Both the position numbers and the translations under genes were made by a program. Of a stretch of DNA of 64,000 nucleotides, positions 40,797 to 49,754 are shown one piece after another. The stretch is from assembly GCF_003094615.1 (NCBI RefSeq), contig NZ_QDKO01000020.1:1-64000 (forward strand), read 5' to 3'. A model generated the notes under the pieces. That model made no database searches and had not been told where the DNA came from. It saw nothing but the letters and a program-made list of their open reading frames with translations. The stretch comes from Caulobacter radicis (GTDB lineage Bacteria; Pseudomonadota; Alphaproteobacteria; Caulobacterales; Caulobacteraceae). Position 1 is the first letter of the stretch. Each line of letters starts with the position of its first letter.

Positions 40797-40936
40797 TCCT
40801 GAGAGGGAGCGGTTCGATAGCCTGTTCGCTGGCGAATGACAATCGAGGCGTGAAGGAAAATCGCGTTAACGCGACGCTCAGACGGCCACGCTAGGTTGAA
40901 CCTCGTTCTCCAGTGCGCAGAAGCCCAAGAGCGATC

Positions 40937-42385
40937 ATGAGTTCCGCCCTCGCCCGCCCAGCGGACGCTAGCCACGCGTCGGACGCCGCACGCAGCCGGC
41001 GCGGACCGTTCCGGCCGGAACGCCTGACCCCGGCGCGCGCCCGGGTGCAGATCCAGAACCTGACTCGCGCCTTCCGCGTCGCCGATGCGATTCTCGCCGT
41101 CGCCCTCGCCTTGTGGATCGCCCGCAGCGGCGGCCTCGTCGCCCCGCTGGTGGGCGCGACCGTGCTGCTGGTCGCCCTGCACGGGCTGGAAGCCTACGCT
41201 TTTGCTCACCGCGAGCCGCTGGTCCGCCACCTGCTGCGCGTCGGCTCGGCCATCGGCGCCTCGGCGATCGCCGTGCAGGCCGTGGTCCTGACGCCGCTGG
41301 CGCCGGGCGCGCACGCCGTGACCGGCTGGCTGCTGGCCGCCCTGCCCGCGTTCCTTGCGCTGCACGCGACCTGGTGGGCCGTGGTCCGCCACGGCCGCCG
41401 CATCGGCAAGCTGACGCCCAACATCGTGCTGGTGGGCGCCACCACCAACGCCGAGCGGCTGATCGCCGCGGCCCTGCGCACCGGCGAGGTCAACGTGCTG
41501 GGCGTGTTCGACGACCGCGCCGCCCGCGCCCCCGAGGCCGTGCTGGGCGTGCCGGTGCTGGGCGACACCAAGGCCCTGGTCGACCACCGCATCATGCCCT
41601 TCGTCGACCGCGTGGTGATCGCCGTCGAATCCACGGCCCAGGCCCGGGTCGGCCAGCTGGTCGAGCGCCTGTCGGAGCTGCCCAACCCCGTCAGCATGAT
41701 CGTCGACGTCGGCGGCGACGCCGATCGTGACGCCGCGCTGTCGCACCTGGCCGATCTGTCGGGCGCCCCCACCGACGCCCGTCGGGCGATGGCCAAGCGG
41801 TTGCAGGACCTGGCGGTCGCCGGGGTCGGCCTGATCGTCGCCGCGCCGGTGATGCTGGGCGTGGCCATCGCGGTGAAGCTGGACAGCCCCGGCCCGGTGT
41901 TCTTCCGCCAGCGCCGCCACGGCTTCAACAACGAGGCGATCCTGGTCTGGAAGTTCCGCTCGATGCGGCACGACATGGCCGACGCCAAGGCCGCGCGCCA
42001 GGTCAGCGTCGGCGACGACCGCGTGACCCGCGTCGGCAAGTTCATCCGCCGCACCAGCCTCGACGAGCTGCCGCAGCTGTTCAACGTGCTGGCCGGCGAG
42101 ATGTCGATGGTCGGCCCGCGCCCGCACGCCATCGGCATGATGACCGGCGACGTGGAGTCGGCCAAGCTGGTGGCCACCTACGCCCATCGCCACCGCATGA
42201 AGCCCGGCGTCACCGGCTGGGCGGCCATCAAGGGCTCACGCGGCGCGGTCGACACCCCCGAGCTGGTGCGCCAGCGCGTGGCCTACGACGTCGAATATAT
42301 CGAGCGCCAGTCGTTCTGGCTGGACCTCTACGTGATCCTGATGACCGTCCCCTGCCTGCTGGGCGACAAGACCGCCGTGCGCTGA
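40937..42385 (+). CDS. hfsE: Holdfast polysaccharide initiating sugar-phosphate transferase HfsE
   Basis: This 482-residue protein is a polyisoprenyl-phosphate hexose-1-phosphate transferase. It has N-terminal membrane helices (about 45-150), a CoA-binding-like middle (NIVLVGATTNAERLI) and a catalytic C-terminal domain (FRQRRHGFNNEAILVWKFRSM, DELPQLFNVLAGEMSMVGPRP). It starts holdfast repeat-unit synthesis on the lipid carrier. Assignment to HfsE rests on the conserved order E-F-G-H. ATG 40937 is chosen over GTG 40913. It begins 140 bp after the tRNA. Confidence 0.88.
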   Translation: MSSALARPADASHASDAARSRRGPFRPERLTPARARVQIQNLTRAFRVADAILAVALALWIARSGGLVAPLVGATVLLVALHGLEAYAFAHREPLVRHLLRVGSAIGASAIAVQAVVLTPLAPGAHAVTGWLLAALPAFLALHATWWAVVRHGRRIGKLTPNIVLVGATTNAERLIAAALRTGEVNVLGVFDDRAARAPEAVLGVPVLGDTKALVDHRIMPFVDRVVIAVESTAQARVGQLVERLSELPNPVSMIVDVGGDADRDAALSHLADLSGAPTDARRAMAKRLQDLAVAGVGLIVAAPVMLGVAIAVKLDSPGPVFFRQRRHGFNNEAILVWKFRSMRHDMADAKAARQVSVGDDRVTRVGKFIRRTSLDELPQLFNVLAGEMSMVGPRPHAIGMMTGDVESAKLVATYAHRHRMKPGVTGWAAIKGSRGAVDTPELVRQRVAYDVEYIERQSFWLDLYVILMTVPCLLGDKTAVR

Positions 42386-42387
42386 CC

Positions 42388-43827
42388 ATGTTCTGGCGCG
42401 GCGTCCTGGGCTATCTGCCCGTCAACATCGCCCAGGGGGTCGTCGGCCTCCTGACGATCGTGCTGTTCACGCAGATCCTGTCTCCGGCCGAGTACGGGAT
42501 CTATGCGCTGGCGTTCTCGGTGCTGAGCCTGACCCAGACGGCGTTCCTGACCTGGACCGAGGCGGCCATGGCCCGGTTCCTGGCCCGCGCCGACGAGGAT
42601 GGCCGCCTGCCCGACCACTTCGCCACGCTCTATCGGCTGTGGATCCTGATGGCCCTGGCGATCCCGGTGGTCGCCGCCCTGGCGCTGCGGTTCTGGCCCA
42701 TGGCGCCGGCCCTGAAGGTCGCCGTCGCCGCCGCCTTCGCGGCCGCGGCGGTCAAGAGCCTGGCCAAGATGTCCCAGGAGCGCCGCCGCGCGGCCGGCGA
42801 GGTGCCGGGCGCGGCCCTGCTGGACGTGATCCAGACCGTCGGCGGCTTCGCCCTGGGCCTGGTGCTGGCCCTGGTGGGCCTGGGCGGCGCCGCGCCGATC
42901 CTGGGCACGGGCGCGGTCGCCCTGCTGTGCCTGGTGTTCGTGCTGCCCACCGACCTGCGACGCCTGAAGGGCGGGACCTTCGACAAGGCGATGGCCAAGA
43001 CCTACGCCGCCTACGGCGTGCCGGTGGCGTTCTCGCTGATCCTGGCCCTGGTGCTGTCGACCACCGACCGCTTCCTGCTGGCCGCCTTCCTCGACGAGAG
43101 CGCGGTGGGCGTCTACCACGCCGGCTACTCGCTGGGCTCGCGCACGCTGGACGTGGTGTTCATCTGGCTGGGCATGGCCGGCGGTCCGGCCATGGTCGCG
43201 GCCCTGGAGCGCGGCGGCCAGCCGGCGCTGGAGGACAGCGCCCGCGAGCAGGCCGACTTCATGGTGCTGCTGACCCTGCCGGCGGCCGTGGGCCTGGCCC
43301 TGGTCGCCCGGCCGCTGACCGAGGTGATGATCGGCCCGGCCCTGCGCGAGGGCGCGGCGGGCGTGACGCCGTGGATCGCCGCCAGCGGCTGGCTGTCGGG
43401 GGTGACCACCTATTACCTGCTGCAGGCCTTCACGCTTGGCCGGCGCACGACGATGCTGAGCGCCTGCATGGCGATCCCGGCCGGCGCCAACCTCGTGCTG
43501 AACCTGATCCTGATCCCGCGTTTCGGCCTTTCCGGCGCGCTGTGGGCCACCACCGCCAGCTACGCCCTGGGCGCGATCGCCGCCGGGGTGCTGGGCCGCC
43601 GGGCCTGCGCCCTGCCGATCCCGTGGCAGACCCTGGCCAGGACGGGACTGGCCTGCGGCCTGATGGCGGCCGTGGTGCTGGCCTTGCCCGACGTTGGCGG
43701 CCTGTTCGAACTGATCCTCAAGGCCGGCCTGGGGGCGGCGACCTTCGGCGGCGCGGCCCTGCTGCTCGACGCCGGCGGCGCCCGCGCGAGGCTGGCCGTT
43801 CTCACCCGCAGGTTCCGCACCGCATGA
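42388..43827 (+). CDS. hfsF: Holdfast repeat-unit flippase HfsF (Wzx-like)
   Basis: The 479-residue protein is highly hydrophobic with 12-14 predicted membrane segments and fits the polysaccharide_synt/MATE-like flippase group (YLPVNIAQGVVGLLTIVLFTQ, FSLILALVLSTTDRFLLAAFL shown in part). It should move lipid-linked holdfast repeat units across the inner membrane. It begins 2 bp after hfsE and overlaps hfsG by 4 bp. Confidence 0.87.
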   Translation: MFWRGVLGYLPVNIAQGVVGLLTIVLFTQILSPAEYGIYALAFSVLSLTQTAFLTWTEAAMARFLARADEDGRLPDHFATLYRLWILMALAIPVVAALALRFWPMAPALKVAVAAAFAAAAVKSLAKMSQERRRAAGEVPGAALLDVIQTVGGFALGLVLALVGLGGAAPILGTGAVALLCLVFVLPTDLRRLKGGTFDKAMAKTYAAYGVPVAFSLILALVLSTTDRFLLAAFLDESAVGVYHAGYSLGSRTLDVVFIWLGMAGGPAMVAALERGGQPALEDSAREQADFMVLLTLPAAVGLALVARPLTEVMIGPALREGAAGVTPWIAASGWLSGVTTYYLLQAFTLGRRTTMLSACMAIPAGANLVLNLILIPRFGLSGALWATTASYALGAIAAGVLGRRACALPIPWQTLARTGLACGLMAAVVLALPDVGGLFELILKAGLGAATFGGAALLLDAGGARARLAVLTRRFRTA

Positions 43828-44753
43828 CCGCCCCGATCACCGAAGCCATCGCCGACAACGCCGCGTGGAGCACGGCCGCCCCGCGCCTGTCGGTGCTGAT
43901 CCCCACTTTCCGCGACGACCCGACGGCCCTGCTGCGCGCCCTGGACGGCAAGGACGCCTCGGCCGAGATCGTCTTGCTGGACGACGGCGGCGGCGACGAG
44001 GCCCTGGCCGCGCAGATCGGCAAGCTGCTCGCGGGCCTCAAGCGTCCCGCCCGCTTCGTACGGCTGTCGCGCAACGCCGGCCGCGCCCAAGGCCGCAACC
44101 GTCTGGCCGCCCACGCCCGGGGCAAGCACCTTTTGTTCCTCGACAGCGACATGCTGCCCGATCCCAAGGACTTCCTGGCCCGCTGGCTGGCGGTGGCGGG
44201 CGACGACGCGCCGGTGGCCTTCGGCGGCTTCACCCTCGACCAGACCCCGATCCGCCCCGAGCACGCCCTGCACCGGGCCATGGCGCTGAAGAGTGACTGC
44301 ACGCCCGCGCCGCAGCGCGCCCAGGCGCCCGAGAAACACGTCTTCACCTCGAACCTCCTGGTGCGCCGCGACGTCTTCGAGACCATCGCCTTCGACGAGG
44401 GCTTCGCCGGCTGGGGCTGGGAGGACGTCGAATGGGCCATGCGGGTGGCCCGCGCCCACCCGATCCTGCACATCGACAACACCGCCACGCACCTGGGTCT
44501 GGATCCCGCGCCGGTGATGGCCGCCAAGTACGAGCAGTCGGCCGCCAACTTCGCCCGCGTGGTGGCCGCCCACCGCGACGTGGTCAGCGCCTATCCCAGC
44601 TATAAGGTCGCCAAGGCCCTGAAGGCGGTTCCGCTGCGCGGGACCTGGCGGCCGTGGCTCAAGGCCATCGCCCTGGCCGAGAACCTGCCCACCCCGCTTC
44701 GCGCCTTTTCCATGCGGCTCTACCGGGCCGCCCTCTATTCGGACGCCGTGTGA
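43824..44753 (+). CDS. hfsG: Holdfast glycosyltransferase HfsG (GT2)
   Basis: This 309-residue GT-A enzyme shows LSVLIPTFRDDPTALLRAL, then EIVLLDDGG, LSRNAGRAQGRNRLAAHARG, the metal-binding LFLDSDM, and an acceptor-side motif GWGWEDVEWAMR. It adds a sugar (GlcNAc-type in the characterised homologue) to the lipid-linked holdfast unit at the inner membrane. The ATG overlaps the hfsF stop (ATGA) and the stop overlaps hfsH (TGATG). Confidence 0.88.
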   Translation: MTAPITEAIADNAAWSTAAPRLSVLIPTFRDDPTALLRALDGKDASAEIVLLDDGGGDEALAAQIGKLLAGLKRPARFVRLSRNAGRAQGRNRLAAHARGKHLLFLDSDMLPDPKDFLARWLAVAGDDAPVAFGGFTLDQTPIRPEHALHRAMALKSDCTPAPQRAQAPEKHVFTSNLLVRRDVFETIAFDEGFAGWGWEDVEWAMRVARAHPILHIDNTATHLGLDPAPVMAAKYEQSAANFARVVAAHRDVVSAYPSYKVAKALKAVPLRGTWRPWLKAIALAENLPTPLRAFSMRLYRAALYSDAV

Positions 44754-45535
44754 TGACCGCTATCGAGCAGACCTACGAGAAGGTGGACGCCTACGAGCCT
44801 GACCGCTCGCTGAAGGGCAAGGTCCGCCGTCGGCTGATCCGCCTGCAGCATCGCCGTCCCGCGCGGGTGAAGCTCACGCGGCCGATGGTGTCGTTCAGCT
44901 TCGACGACGCGCCGGCCACCGCCTGCGAGGCCGGGGCCCGGGTGCTGGAAAGCCGGGGCTTTCGCGGCACCTACTATTTCGCCGCCGGCCTGACCGGGCG
45001 CGACGGGCCCATGGGCCGCTACGCCACCGGCGAGGACGCCGCCCGCCTGCACGCCGCCGGTCACGAGATCGGCTGCCACACCTTCAGCCACCTCGACTGC
45101 GGCCAGGCGACGACGCAGGTCGCCCTGGCCGACGTGGCGCAGAACACCGACGCCCTGGCGGCGTGGGGCGTGGGAAGCGCCGTCAGCTTCGCCTATCCGT
45201 ACGGCGACGTGGCCGCCCCGGCCAAGACGGCCCTGGCCGGTCGCTTCAAGACCCTGCGGGCGCTGCATCACGGCCTGATCGCCAACGGCGCCGATCTGAA
45301 CCAGGCGCCGGCCGTCGGGATCGAGGGCGAGGATGGCGAGGACGTGGCCCTGCACTGGCTGGACCAGGCTCACCGGCGCAAGGCCTGGCTGATCCTCTAC
45401 ACCCACGACGTGGCCGAGCAGCCGTCGGCCTGGGGCTGCACGGTGGAAGCGCTGGAACGGCTGGTCGACGGCGCGGTCAACGCCGGCTTCGACGTGGTGA
45501 CCGTGGCGGAAGGATCGCGGCGGATCGGGCTCTGA
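44753..45535 (+). CDS. hfsH: Holdfast polysaccharide deacetylase HfsH (CE4)
   Basis: This 260-residue protein has a NodB-type deacetylase domain: MVSFSFDDAPATACE (catalytic/metal Asp pair), GHEIGCHTFSHLDC (metal-binding H-x4-H) and FAYPYGDV. The characterised homologue deacetylates GlcNAc in the holdfast and so controls adhesion and cohesion. It has no signal peptide, which fits cytoplasmic action on the lipid-linked precursor. It is the last gene of the operon; a small hairpin follows. Confidence 0.88.
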   Translation: MTAIEQTYEKVDAYEPDRSLKGKVRRRLIRLQHRRPARVKLTRPMVSFSFDDAPATACEAGARVLESRGFRGTYYFAAGLTGRDGPMGRYATGEDAARLHAAGHEIGCHTFSHLDCGQATTQVALADVAQNTDALAAWGVGSAVSFAYPYGDVAAPAKTALAGRFKTLRALHHGLIANGADLNQAPAVGIEGEDGEDVALHWLDQAHRRKAWLILYTHDVAEQPSAWGCTVEALERLVDGAVNAGFDVVTVAEGSRRIGL

Positions 45536-45539
45536 GGTC

Positions 45540-45562
45540 CCTTCTCCCAGAGGGAGAGGGGA
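45540..45562. terminator. Hairpin between hfsH and convergent gene
   Basis: CCTTCTCCC-AGA-GGGAGAGG forms a strong short hairpin just after hfsH and before the stop of the minus-strand gene at 45576. It resembles one end of the palindromic element at 8179-8334. Confidence 0.5.
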
Positions 45563-45575
45563 ACTATCTCGGAAA

Positions 45576-45926
45576 CTACTGACGCGTCCGCGAGGTCATC
45601 CCTGCCGCTGCCGCGTCGTCGGCCATCTGGGGGTCGACCTCGGGCGCGGGCTTGGGCGTGGCGGGCGGGGCCTCGACCACCGGCGGCTTTTCGGGTTCGG
45701 GCGCGACGGCCGGCGGCGGGGTCTGGGCGGCAGGCGTGCGGACCGTGGCCGCGCTGGCCGCGTCATCGGCCGTGGTGCGGACCTCCGCGCCCTCTTCGTA
45801 GCCGGAGCTCTCGAAACCGACCCCGGCGCTGACCACCAGGATCACGCCCAGGGCGGCGACCGCCCCGACGACGAAACCCAGGACGATCCATCCCAACGGA
45901 TTGCCGCGACGTTCGGCCTTGGCCAT
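45576..45926 (-). CDS. Small single-pass membrane protein with Pro/Ala-rich tail
   Basis: This 116-residue protein has a short basic N-terminus (MAKAERRGNP), one membrane helix (about 12-33, GWIVLGFVVGAVAALGVILV) and an extended Pro/Ala/Glu-rich periplasmic tail (60-100). I recognise no family. The tail composition suggests a flexible wall-spanning segment. It is followed on the same strand by no close partner; the DUF882 gene starts upstream of it. Confidence 0.7.
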   Translation of the reverse strand: MAKAERRGNPLGWIVLGFVVGAVAALGVILVVSAGVGFESSGYEEGAEVRTTADDAASAATVRTPAAQTPPPAVAPEPEKPPVVEAPPATPKPAPEVDPQMADDAAAAGMTSRTRQ

Positions 45927-45956
45927 CTGGAGCTCCCTAAAGGGAAGGCTCCGATC

Positions 45957-46637
45957 CTAGGAGCCGACCCAGCGTCGGACCGCGCCGACATCCACGTGAA
46001 CGAAATTGCTGACGGGATAGTACCCGACGCCGCCCTGCTTCAGGTCGAGGGCCGCGGTCCTCAGCCGATCCAGGGAGACATCCTCCAGATAGAGATCGAT
46101 GGCCTTGCCGTCCATGTGCAGGCTGCGTTTGGCGACTTCACCGCTGCGCGCGTGCAACATCGCGTTGGTCTTGGGCGAGCGATAGCCGGAGATGATCTGG
46201 AAGTGCGACTTGCTCTCGGTGCGCGCCGCAAGGCCCGCCATGATGTCATAGAGCTTCGGGTTCATCGCCGAGACGTCGCCGGTGCGATAGTCGCGCAGCA
46301 CCTTGTCGAGGGCCTCGACCGCGTCGGGCACGTACTCGCCCTTCTCGAAATAGACGGCTTCGAGCTTTTCCTGGGTGTGCACGTTGTGCAGCTTCACCCA
46401 GCGCGGTTCGGCGGAAATGATGCGTTTCGGCTCGGCGACGGGAACCGGCGCTTCGGGAAGGCCGTTCTCAGGCATGCCCTCGGCCGCACTGCCCAGGTCG
46501 CCCTGCTTCATCAGCAGGTCGGCGATGGGATCGGCCCCGGGGCCGAACTTGGACTGTGCGAAGGCCGCCATGGGCCCGACCGCACTGGCGCCCAGCACAC
46601 CCAGGCCAAGGCCCAGGAGCTTGCGTCGTTCGATCAT
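45957..46637 (-). CDS. DUF882 / M15-like peptidoglycan peptidase (YcbK family), Tat-exported
   Basis: The 226-residue product has a twin-arginine-like leader (IERRKLLGLGLGVLGASAVG). The C-terminal domain (about 70-226) is DUF882, related to D-alanyl-D-alanine peptidases: SHFQIISGYRSPKTN, RSLHMDGKAIDLYLED and FVHVDVG supply the expected zinc ligands (His, Asp, His). It probably trims peptidoglycan cross-links. It precedes the small membrane gene and follows an L,D-transpeptidase on the same strand, forming a wall-maintenance group. Confidence 0.88.
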   Translation of the reverse strand: MIERRKLLGLGLGVLGASAVGPMAAFAQSKFGPGADPIADLLMKQGDLGSAAEGMPENGLPEAPVPVAEPKRIISAEPRWVKLHNVHTQEKLEAVYFEKGEYVPDAVEALDKVLRDYRTGDVSAMNPKLYDIMAGLAARTESKSHFQIISGYRSPKTNAMLHARSGEVAKRSLHMDGKAIDLYLEDVSLDRLRTAALDLKQGGVGYYPVSNFVHVDVGAVRRWVGS

Positions 46638-46870
46638 AGATACGCTTTCCCGACTGACCGCGTCAGGCGCCCGAAGGGGCCGCCGACGCTCACTTGGAAC
46701 ACGATAAACTTTCCCGATCGGAAAGGCTTACGCACCAAAAGAGGCCTGACGAGGGCCGTCGGGTCAAGCCGGTCCGATGAACGCGCGGCCGCCGAAAGCC
46801 TGAGCATTCGCCGCTGCGGCCACGCTTCAAGTGCTGCAAAGACAGCGGCTTGGCCGCCTCGGCGAGGCGC
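46638..46870. other. Intergenic stretch, no gene seen
   Basis: These 233 bases upstream of the DUF882 gene should hold its promoter. I see no supported frame and no clear repeat. Confidence 0.4.
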
Positions 46871-48382
46871 TCAGACGGTCTTGGATGCGGCGATACGCTG
46901 CACCAGGGCCCGATCCCAGCCGTACGGGTCGTCGCGGAAATTCACCTGCCCGTCCGGAGTCACGTAGGCGGTCCAGTAGAGCAGATAGACGGCCATCGGC
47001 TTGGGCAGCTGGGCGCGCACGGTCTTGCCCGAGGCGATGGTGGCGTCGACGTTCTCGGCCGTCCATTCGGCGCTGCCGTCGAGCAGCTGCTTGGCCAGCG
47101 GGATCGGTTTTTCCAGGCGCACGCAGCCATGGCTGGCCAGGCGGCTGTAGCTGGCGAACTTCGCGCGCGACGGGGTGTCGTGCAGATAGACGCCGTAGGG
47201 GTTGTTGAAGTCGAACTTCACCAGGCCCAGGGCGGCCTTGTCGCCGGCCTTCTGTTGCAGGCGCGTGCCGCCGCCCTCGGTCGGGATGACGATGAAGTCG
47301 TTGCGGGCCAGGTAGCCCGGATTGGCGCGCTCCTTGGGCCACAGCTCCTTGGTGGCGATCGAGCTGGGCACGTTCCAGGGCGGATTGAGCACGATCGAGT
47401 GGATCTGCGACTGCAACATGGGCGTCTCGTCGCCCGGACGGCCGGTGACGGCGCGCATGGTCAGGGTCGGGGCGTCGTGGTGGAAGACGCTCATGACAGC
47501 GGCGGCGATGTTGACCTGGATGCGGTCGGCCGGCAGTTCTTCGGGCAGCCAGCGCCAGCGCTCCATGTTGGCGACGATCTGGTCGATGCGCAGCTGCACC
47601 GGCACATTCAGCGCCGCCAGCGTACCCTTGCCCAGCACGCCGTCGGGATTGAGGCCGAAGCGTTTCTGGGCGCGCATCAGGGCCTGCTGCAGCGCCTCGT
47701 CGAACACCGGGGCCTTGTCGACGGCGATGGTCGGATCCTCGACGGCCAGGCGGGCCTCGAGCTGGGCGATGCGCGGATCGCCCTTGTCGCCCAGCTTCAG
47801 CGGCGGGCCTTCGGGGATCACGGCCCAGCCGCCCTTGGCGGCGAGATCGCGATAGACCACCAGGCCCTTCTGCAGGGTCTGGTAGCCGGTATAGGGCGGC
47901 GAGAGGTCTTCCAGCCAGCCGGCCAGGCGATCGTTCTGCACCGCGGCGGCGAAGCCGGGAGCCGGATCATAGGCGGCGGGACGCAGGCCCCAGTTGCCGT
48001 CGAAATCGGCGGGCGCCAGCCGGCCGCTGTGCACAGCCTTGGCGTAGCGCATGGTCAGGGCCACGAGCTGGGTGACTCCGGCCTGGCGATCGGCGGCGTT
48101 GCGCGAGTCCAGCAGGGCCAGGGCGCGGTCGGGCGCGAAGAGCCCGGGCTCGAAGCCGTGCGAGGGGGCGTCGTTCAGCGCCCTGACCAGCAGGTCGATC
48201 TGGTCGGCGCGCAGGGCCGGCGGCGCGGGCACGGCCACGGGCGCCTGCTGCGGCGCGCGGGCGGGCCGGACCTGAGCTTGAGCGAGAACGGCCGGGGCCG
48301 CCGACATCCACAGGGCCGCCCCGAGAAGGACGGTCGAAACTTTCAGGCTCTGGCTCACCGTCGACGGGTCTCGCACGCACAT
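46871..48382 (-). CDS. Periplasmic L,D-transpeptidase (YcbB/LdtD-like)
   Basis: This roughly 503-residue protein has a signal peptide ending near AVLAQAQ, a scaffold domain (about 65-215), a peptidoglycan-binding domain (IAQLEARLAVEDP, LKLGDKGDPR; and ALMRAQKRFGLNPDGVLG) and a YkuD catalytic domain with a capping insert, ending in ASHGCVRLEKPIPLA (catalytic Cys). It makes 3-3 cross-links in peptidoglycan. The ATG at 48382 gives a sensible signal peptide; an upstream in-frame start at 48460 does not. Confidence 0.9.
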   Translation of the reverse strand: MCVRDPSTVSQSLKVSTVLLGAALWMSAAPAVLAQAQVRPARAPQQAPVAVPAPPALRADQIDLLVRALNDAPSHGFEPGLFAPDRALALLDSRNAADRQAGVTQLVALTMRYAKAVHSGRLAPADFDGNWGLRPAAYDPAPGFAAAVQNDRLAGWLEDLSPPYTGYQTLQKGLVVYRDLAAKGGWAVIPEGPPLKLGDKGDPRIAQLEARLAVEDPTIAVDKAPVFDEALQQALMRAQKRFGLNPDGVLGKGTLAALNVPVQLRIDQIVANMERWRWLPEELPADRIQVNIAAAVMSVFHHDAPTLTMRAVTGRPGDETPMLQSQIHSIVLNPPWNVPSSIATKELWPKERANPGYLARNDFIVIPTEGGGTRLQQKAGDKAALGLVKFDFNNPYGVYLHDTPSRAKFASYSRLASHGCVRLEKPIPLAKQLLDGSAEWTAENVDATIASGKTVRAQLPKPMAVYLLYWTAYVTPDGQVNFRDDPYGWDRALVQRIAASKTV

Positions 48383-48577
48383 TGCGCGCGGCCCCTCCGC
48401 GCGCTTCCCAAATGGCAATTCCGCGTCGGGGTCGTCAACGCGAGGATCGTGAAACTGCAACGGCCAAGGTCCCGATTTGGTTCTTTCTCACGTTGCGGAA
48501 CCTTAACGCCACACTCGCGGTTTGCAGTTCGACGACGGCGCCTTTGCGCCACAATCGTCCTTGTCAGGACAGCAAAG

Positions 48578-49642
48578 ATGAGAATCGCCCAGGTTCCGCC
48601 CCTGTATGAAGCCGTGCCCCCACGGCTCTACGGGGGCACCGAAAGGGTGGTCGCGCACCTGACGGACGCGCTTGTCGACCTCGGCCACGAGGTCACCCTG
48701 TTCGCCTCCGCCGAAGCCAGGACCAAGGCCGACCTGGTGGTCGTCCGCGACCAGGCCATCCGCCTGGACCCCGCCCCGCTGAAATCCGACCTCGCCGCCC
48801 ACATCGCCATGCTGGCCGAGGTCCGCCGCCGCGCCGCCGAGTTCGACGTCATCCACTTCCATACCGACATGATCCACTTCCCCCTGTTCGAGGGCATGGC
48901 GGAAAAGACCCTGACCACCCTGCACGGGCGGCTCGACCTGAAGGACCTGCCCGGCGTCTACCGGCGCTGGCCGCAGTTTCCGCTGGTGTCGATCTCCGAC
49001 AGCCAGCGCGCGCCCCTGCCCTTCGCCAACTGGGCCGGCACGGTGCTGCACGGCATGTGCGCCGAGATCTACGAATATCATCCAAAGTCAGAGGGTTACC
49101 TGGCCTTCCTCGGGCGGATCTCGCCTGAGAAGGGCCCCGAACGGGCGATCGCCATCGCCAAGCGCATGGGCCGCCGCCTGAAGATCGCCGCCAAGGTCGA
49201 CGCCGCCGACCGCGAATACTTCCACACCGTCGTCGAGCCGCTGCTGGACCATCCGCTGGTCGAGTTCGTCGGCGAGATCGGCGACGCCGAGAAGTCGGCT
49301 TTCCTGGGCGGCGCCGACGCCCTGCTCTTCCCCATCGCCTGGCCCGAGCCGTTCGGCCTGGTGATGATCGAGGCCATGGCCTGCGGCACGCCGGTGATCG
49401 CCTACCAGTGGGGCTCGGTGCCCGAGGTGATCGAGGAAGGCGTCACCGGCTTCATCGTCGACGACGAGGACGAGGCGGTGGCAGCGCTGCGCCGCCTGCC
49501 CGACCTGTCGCGCCAGACCGTGCGCGAACGGTTCGAGACCCGGTTCTCGGCCCACGCCATGGCCCGCCGCTATCTGGACCTCTACGCGCGCCTGGACGAG
49601 GCGGCCCAGCCGCCGCGCCTGACCCTGGCCCAGAGTGCGTGA
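48578..49642 (+). CDS. GT4-family glycosyltransferase
   Basis: This 354-residue GT-B enzyme has an N-terminal glycine-rich loop (PPRLYGGTERVVAHLTDALVDLGH) and a GT4 C-terminal nucleotide-sugar site (AYLAFLGRISPEKGPERAI; FPIAWPEPFGLVMIEAMACGTPVIA, shown in part as EPFGLVMIEAMACGTPV). The acceptor is unknown. The next genes act on alpha-glucans and trehalose, so an alpha-glucan or glucosyl-glycerate-type product is possible. The ATG at 48578 follows AGGAC. Confidence 0.85.
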   Translation: MRIAQVPPLYEAVPPRLYGGTERVVAHLTDALVDLGHEVTLFASAEARTKADLVVVRDQAIRLDPAPLKSDLAAHIAMLAEVRRRAAEFDVIHFHTDMIHFPLFEGMAEKTLTTLHGRLDLKDLPGVYRRWPQFPLVSISDSQRAPLPFANWAGTVLHGMCAEIYEYHPKSEGYLAFLGRISPEKGPERAIAIAKRMGRRLKIAAKVDAADREYFHTVVEPLLDHPLVEFVGEIGDAEKSAFLGGADALLFPIAWPEPFGLVMIEAMACGTPVIAYQWGSVPEVIEEGVTGFIVDDEDEAVAALRRLPDLSRQTVRERFETRFSAHAMARRYLDLYARLDEAAQPPRLTLAQSA

Positions 49643-49754
49643 CCTCAAAGGCGGCCAAACCCCGCCGGGTTGAGGCCGCATTGTAGCTTTCAAGTTCAGC
49701 GACCGCGCCTCCCCTGGCGCGGCCGCTGATCGCGTTTAGACAAGGGGCATCGAG

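Noticed and set aside
40485..40894. Small reading frames across the tRNA-Ser gene, one carrying a GGIRTLDTLLGYAA-like string.
   Set aside because: The string is the translated reverse complement of the tRNA, a common annotation artefact.
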